Assembly (NCBI GenBank): GCA_000328365.1
Contig: KB310511.1
Location: 32,358 to 96,357 of the forward strand
DNA: 64,000 bases
Origin: Capitella teleta
Taxonomy: Eukaryota; Annelida; Polychaeta; Capitellidae
Reading direction: 5' to 3'
Numbering within the stretch: position 1 is the first letter of the stretch; every line of letters begins with the position of its first letter. Both the position numbers and the translations under genes were made by a program. The notes below the pieces were generated by a model. It had not been told where the DNA came from. It made no database searches and saw only the letters and a list, made by a program, of their open reading frames with translations. Shown piece by piece: positions 60,317-64,000 of the stretch.

Positions 60317-61495
60317 TCCATTAACTCATCAGAGGAGGGTGCAGGTTGCAAAGAGCTACACAAATAACTAGAATATCTTGAACCATTTCAGTCTATTTAT
60401 AGCCCTCTCAACATCTATTCTGATATTGGCTACACGTTTTGTTTTCATCACATTCTGAGCAGACATCTGCTCAAGGCCAGAACTTGAGGGTGGAATTTCC
60501 AGCTTTGCAAATCTGTACAGGAGATCTTCTTGGATGGGAAATCCACGGTCGGCCATTACAGTGTCATTTTCGTCTATGAGGTTAAGGCATTTAGACTGCT
60601 GAGTGGTATGCCCGACCACTCCATGCTTCAGAGATGAATGACACTAAACCAGTTGGGGTTATAGCAACCAAATATTTCAGGGTGTTCTTCTTGTAGTCAG
60701 ACCATGTGGCTGCTTGCAGCTTCAGATCCCTTGGTCGCTCCACTGGAGTTTCACTACAGTCAATGATGCATCTGAGCTGGGGATATTTATTCTTCAAGTA
60801 CTCTGGCATTGTGTCCAAGATGACTTCCTTTTCTAGCCAAAACACAAGTGGGCGTAGAAAAGTAGATACAAACTTGATCCATGTGTGCATACCTCAGAGC
60901 ACATGGATGGCGTGATTTCAAATGTAGTAGCAAGGAATTCGTTTGTGGTCTCAGTCCGAAGTTTCATAAGTCTTAATAGGAACTCAGACTGAAAGGACAA
61001 CTTGCGCTTCGGACCAAACTTCTTTGGAGTCTGAGAATAGCATTGCCTCGCCTTTGTTGAGATGATTTTTGTCGCTTTTTTTGTTCCTCGCCAGTACTTC
61101 AATTTTTTTGTAGGCTCCGCTAGCATCTGCAACAAACTGTGGAATGCAGCCTTATTGGGAAGCCAGTGTTCAAACGAGTGGTCCTGTCATTTTTCACATA
61201 GCGATTTGCAAAATCCATTTTCGGCTTGGGTTTGGGAAGGTTTGTAGTTTGATCCACCAGCTCTGAGAATGGAACGTCATCTTTGCACTCTTCATTCTCT
61301 TCACCATAGGAGTCCTTTTGGTGGCAATCATAGTTGCATGTTCTGTGATAAGTTGATAAGTTCGTAAGGTGGATCGCATATACAGCGTCCTACACCTTTG
61401 TTGATCCCATGAATCTCACAATATGTTTTCTTCCACCGCTGAATACCATAATAACCGTTGCTGTAATCCAAAACAGCACATGCAGGACCTGGCAT
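60317..61495 (-). pseudogene. THAP-DDE transposase of the ISL2EU element
   Basis: From the ATG at 61495 a THAP-like zinc domain is visible (GPACAVLDYSNGYYGIQRWK, CEIHGINKG..RCICDPPYEL). A linker (DVPFSELVDQTTNLPKPKPK) and a helix-turn-helix stretch (FGPKRKLSFQSEFLLRLMKL) follow. The DDE_Tnp_4 domain shows the expected acidic residues: LRCIIDCSETPVERP, DTVMADRGFPI and RIDVERAINRLKWFK. Frame changes occur near 61370, 61190, 60890, 60610 and 60372, so it is a pseudogene, though all three catalytic positions remain. Confidence 0.85.
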
Positions 61496-61683
61496 GCTTG
61501 AATGCGCCGACAAGACCACACACAATATATTCTTTTCACTCGAACGCCTCTTTTCACTGCCTGCGGAAATAACGATTCAATGGTTCACCCGTGAATAACA
61601 GCTGGCGCTTGCCTATTGTGACCTCTGACCTACTTAGAGTGGGTCGGGTCACGCGCATGCGCGAGTAAAATGCCAATCTTGCT

Positions 61684-62008
61684 TATAGCTCACTGGGTTA
61701 AACCGGCTGGCTGCAATCCTATGCCGACCGTGGGGGTCGAGGTCCCGGGTTCGAGACCGGTTCAGGCCAAGGGGGTTATTATTGTGAATTACAATTGTGA
61801 TTCTTTGGTGACTCTGCAGTGCCTCCCAACTGCGTAACAAGGCCGGGCGCTGTGTACTACTGTCTATGGTGGTATGCAGGATAAAGAACCCTTGGGATTA
61901 ATCGATAAGAATAGGGGGAAACCCCGGTCCCAGGCCTTCTGTTCTGGCGCCCGTATCACCCGAATGGTTTGGGTGGAGCCGTAAAACCCCAATCACTCAC
62001 TCACTCAC
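61684..62008 (+). repeat. SINE family 1 copy, plus orientation
   Basis: It begins TAGCTCACTGGGTTAAACCG (A box), then GTCGAGGTCCCGGGTTCGAG (B box), and ends with TCACTCACTCACTAG. It is the mirror orientation of 59137-59478 and sits at the right edge of the insertion in the TTAA element. Confidence 0.85.
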
Positions 62009-62594
62009 TAGCATTGCGCCTATGTGAGAATGGCTTCCATTACGAAGTATACGAGGCAAACGTCAGATGAGGGCTTGCCGTGATTGGTCCCGTTCCCCTC
62101 GTGAAGCTATCAATTTCAGCCAATCAGAGCAGACCATCTTCGCTATAAAAAGACATCTTTGTTGTTTACGAAACGAAAGCGTCAGTATTGCGCATGTGTG
62201 GTGCACTTTGGCTGACCTTTTTACTGTTTCAGGATGAGAAACCATGGTAGGTGTCCCAGAAAATTGCTTGTTAAAATAAGAAAAATAGCGAAAAATATTT
62301 TATTTTTTTTTTTGCGCCTGACTGGTGGCAAAATGATTATTCTATCTATTTCCGTAAAAAAAAAAATATCCAGGCTTTTAGTCGCAGGACACACTGATAT
62401 GACGACGCCCATTGTAAAAGATAGGGAACTCGGTGTTTCATCACCGCGTCTGACGTCACGCCTAATTAGCAATATATCTCCCGCAAAATCGATAGCGATG
62501 ATATTCCTTGTGTGGGCCAGGCATAGGAATCATCTTTGGTACATCAAATAACGACTCAAAGTCCATTTTTAACCAGTTCTCCCTTCCTTTAATA

Positions 62595-63430
62595 GCTTAA
62601 AAAGTGAGAACATTGTCATGGGCTCTACGGAGTGTGCTCCAAATACAATTAATGGAAACATCATCTCAAGGGAAAATACAGCCATACATCTAGGTCACTA
62701 CATTGGAAAAAACTCAAGCAAAAACAACATCAGAGAAGCAAAATAAGAATTATGCAGCCACATCAACGGGTTGCTTTCTAATTTCATGCGCTGTTCATTT
62801 GGCACTATTCAACACTTGTTCTCCTCCTACTGCACATCTTATTACGGTTGTCCTCTTTGAAATTTCGAGGAAGAGCATCAGGCGCCTATTAAGGCTGCCT
62901 CATCGCACACACTCACGCTTCATTGCACCATTGTTAAACAAACCCGATTTACTCACCCAGTTACGGCTACGATTTGCCAAGTTTTTGTGTTCTTGTTAAA
63001 TAGCACTATTCCTGTTGTATCAACTTGCTGCACACTCACGTTCAATAGTCATTCAATAGCAGCCAATAACATAAGAAACGTCATGTCCATCCTAAATCTT
63101 AACTATGAAACTCTAACTACTCTGCTAACATCTAACACTCTCAGCAACCAACTTAATATACTTAATAGTAGAACTCAAAACCACCTTGACAGCTCCACTT
63201 ACAATAGCATTATAGAACTGCTATAAATGCGAGACTGTGAGTTATTATCAATTCTTGACTATTTCGAAATTGAACAACTCCTTATTCTCATATGTACTGA
63301 TTAGGCTGATCTCTCACTGCTTTTGTTTGTTTGTTTATCCTATTATTTTCTTTTCTTTTTTGTGTGCTTTTTACCTTTTTTTCCCCCGGTCAATGATGAC
63401 ATGAATAAAATGATTATTATTATTATTATT
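62595..63430 (+). mobile_element. LINE 3' end with ATT tail
   Basis: Frames encode TAIHLGHYIGKNSSKNNIRE, then KSIRRLLRLPHRTHSRFIAP and LRLRFAKFL, and finally NLNYETLTTLLTSNTL to a stop at 63226. This is the LINE ORF2 C-terminus related to 42330-43060. It ends in ATGAATAAAATG and an ATT microsatellite (63413-63431), the usual 3' tail. Frame shifts are present and the polymerase is missing. Confidence 0.8.
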
Positions 63431-63431
63431 A

Positions 63432-64000
63432 ATGCCATTATATACCATTCAACCAGGCATATACTTATATATTATATATTATACGATTAGGCCTACCCCA
63501 GCTTACTGATTACGATTAGACCTATTTTTAGGTTTTACTGATTTACTGATTGCCCCTTGGCCTGCCGAAACAAATTACATTAATCGCATTAAATAATAGA
63601 TCAGATAATTCGTGACTGCCGAGACGGAGGTTCCAGGGGTTATGAATATAATGGAGCTCTGGGTAGGCGTCCGTCAGCAAGCAACGGGCACCCTGAGTAC
63701 CATTACGTTGAATGCTCACTGAGCACAGGTCCAGGGCAATGGTCCATTGACTACCAATTCACAGATGCTTCTGGAGATTTCTCCTCTCGATTGCTTCGAA
63801 TCTCATTTAAATAATGTATGTTTCTGTCGTCAGCAAACCGTTCTAGACTGCTAATGTATTCGCAGGCGCATTTATTTTTTTGGGTGCGTCACTAGAATGG
63901 TCTAGTGCTTGATCTTTGGTCACCTCCATCGTCCATCATTCTGTAATTCTATGACTCTTCAGCTGATCACGTGACAACGTTTCACGGGGCTTCGTTTGCT
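63432..64000. other. right edge, no gene seen
   Basis: I see no coding region or known repeat. AT-rich palindromic runs near 63468-63490 are low complexity. Confidence 0.4.

Larger units (their letters stand above)
59860..61680. mobile_element. ISL2EU-type DNA transposon (decayed)
   Basis: It carries the two genes known for ISL2EU elements in opposite orientation: a THAP/DDE transposase (minus) and the first part of the second gene (plus). Inverted subterminal blocks match (AGGTCAAAGGTCAC..TATAGGCAA near 59917-59944; the complement of TTGCCTATTGTGACCTCTGACCT near 61611-61633). The outermost ends do not match, so one end may be lost. Confidence 0.75.
59722..62592 (+). mobile_element. TTAA element split by a 2.1-kb composite insertion
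   Basis: The left part (to 59859) and the right part (from 62009) together match 28427-29128, including TTAA at 59722-59725 and 62589-62592. TAGCATTG is duplicated on both sides of the insertion (59852-59859 and 62009-62016). The insertion holds an ISL2EU-type transposon and a SINE. Confidence 0.85.

Overview
The window is animal nuclear DNA, AT-rich, from a draft assembly with two runs of N (50 and 824 bases). The evidence is spliced genes with metazoan homologues (the meiotic MutS protein MSH5, an aquaporin), tRNA-derived SINEs, many non-LTR retrotransposon pieces and several DNA-transposon families. The repeat content and the protein families suit a marine invertebrate. Most introns are only about 44-67 bp, with a few long ones that hold repeats, so a compact-intron lineage such as a sponge is possible, but I cannot name the species.

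Layout. 1-5300: repeats and low-complexity DNA, then a minus-strand gene for an unrecognised 375-residue protein with two LRQLL motifs, with a GC-rich segment upstream. 5300-15250: mostly gene-poor, with a LINE fragment, a 1.1-kb Tc1/mariner-like element with TA duplications, and a Ty3/gypsy relic beside the small gap. 15260-23949: MSH5, 27 coding exons on the plus strand, reconstructed almost completely here. 24300-31190: repeats, including a complete 0.7-kb TTAA element. 31191-34335: a six-exon aquaporin. 34600-39100: unassigned DNA and a 0.5-kb AATAT satellite. 39100-43060: SINE and LINE debris. 43300-49700: a large inverted-repeat (foldback-like) structure with a 28-bp minisatellite near its centre, short conserved reading frames in both arms, another TTAA element inserted in one arm and a Ly6-like candidate gene in the other. 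51300-52620 and 55990-57477: exons of two unrecognised plus-strand genes. 57500-63430: repeats, notably an ISL2EU-type transposon (THAP/DDE transposase plus the start of its second gene) and a SINE sitting inside a TTAA element, followed by a LINE 3' end.

MSH5 should act with MSH4 as MutS-gamma in meiotic crossover formation. The aquaporin is a membrane channel with an unusual selectivity filter. Nothing suggests that the genes work together. The least explained structure is the 6.4-kb foldback region and its cargo.
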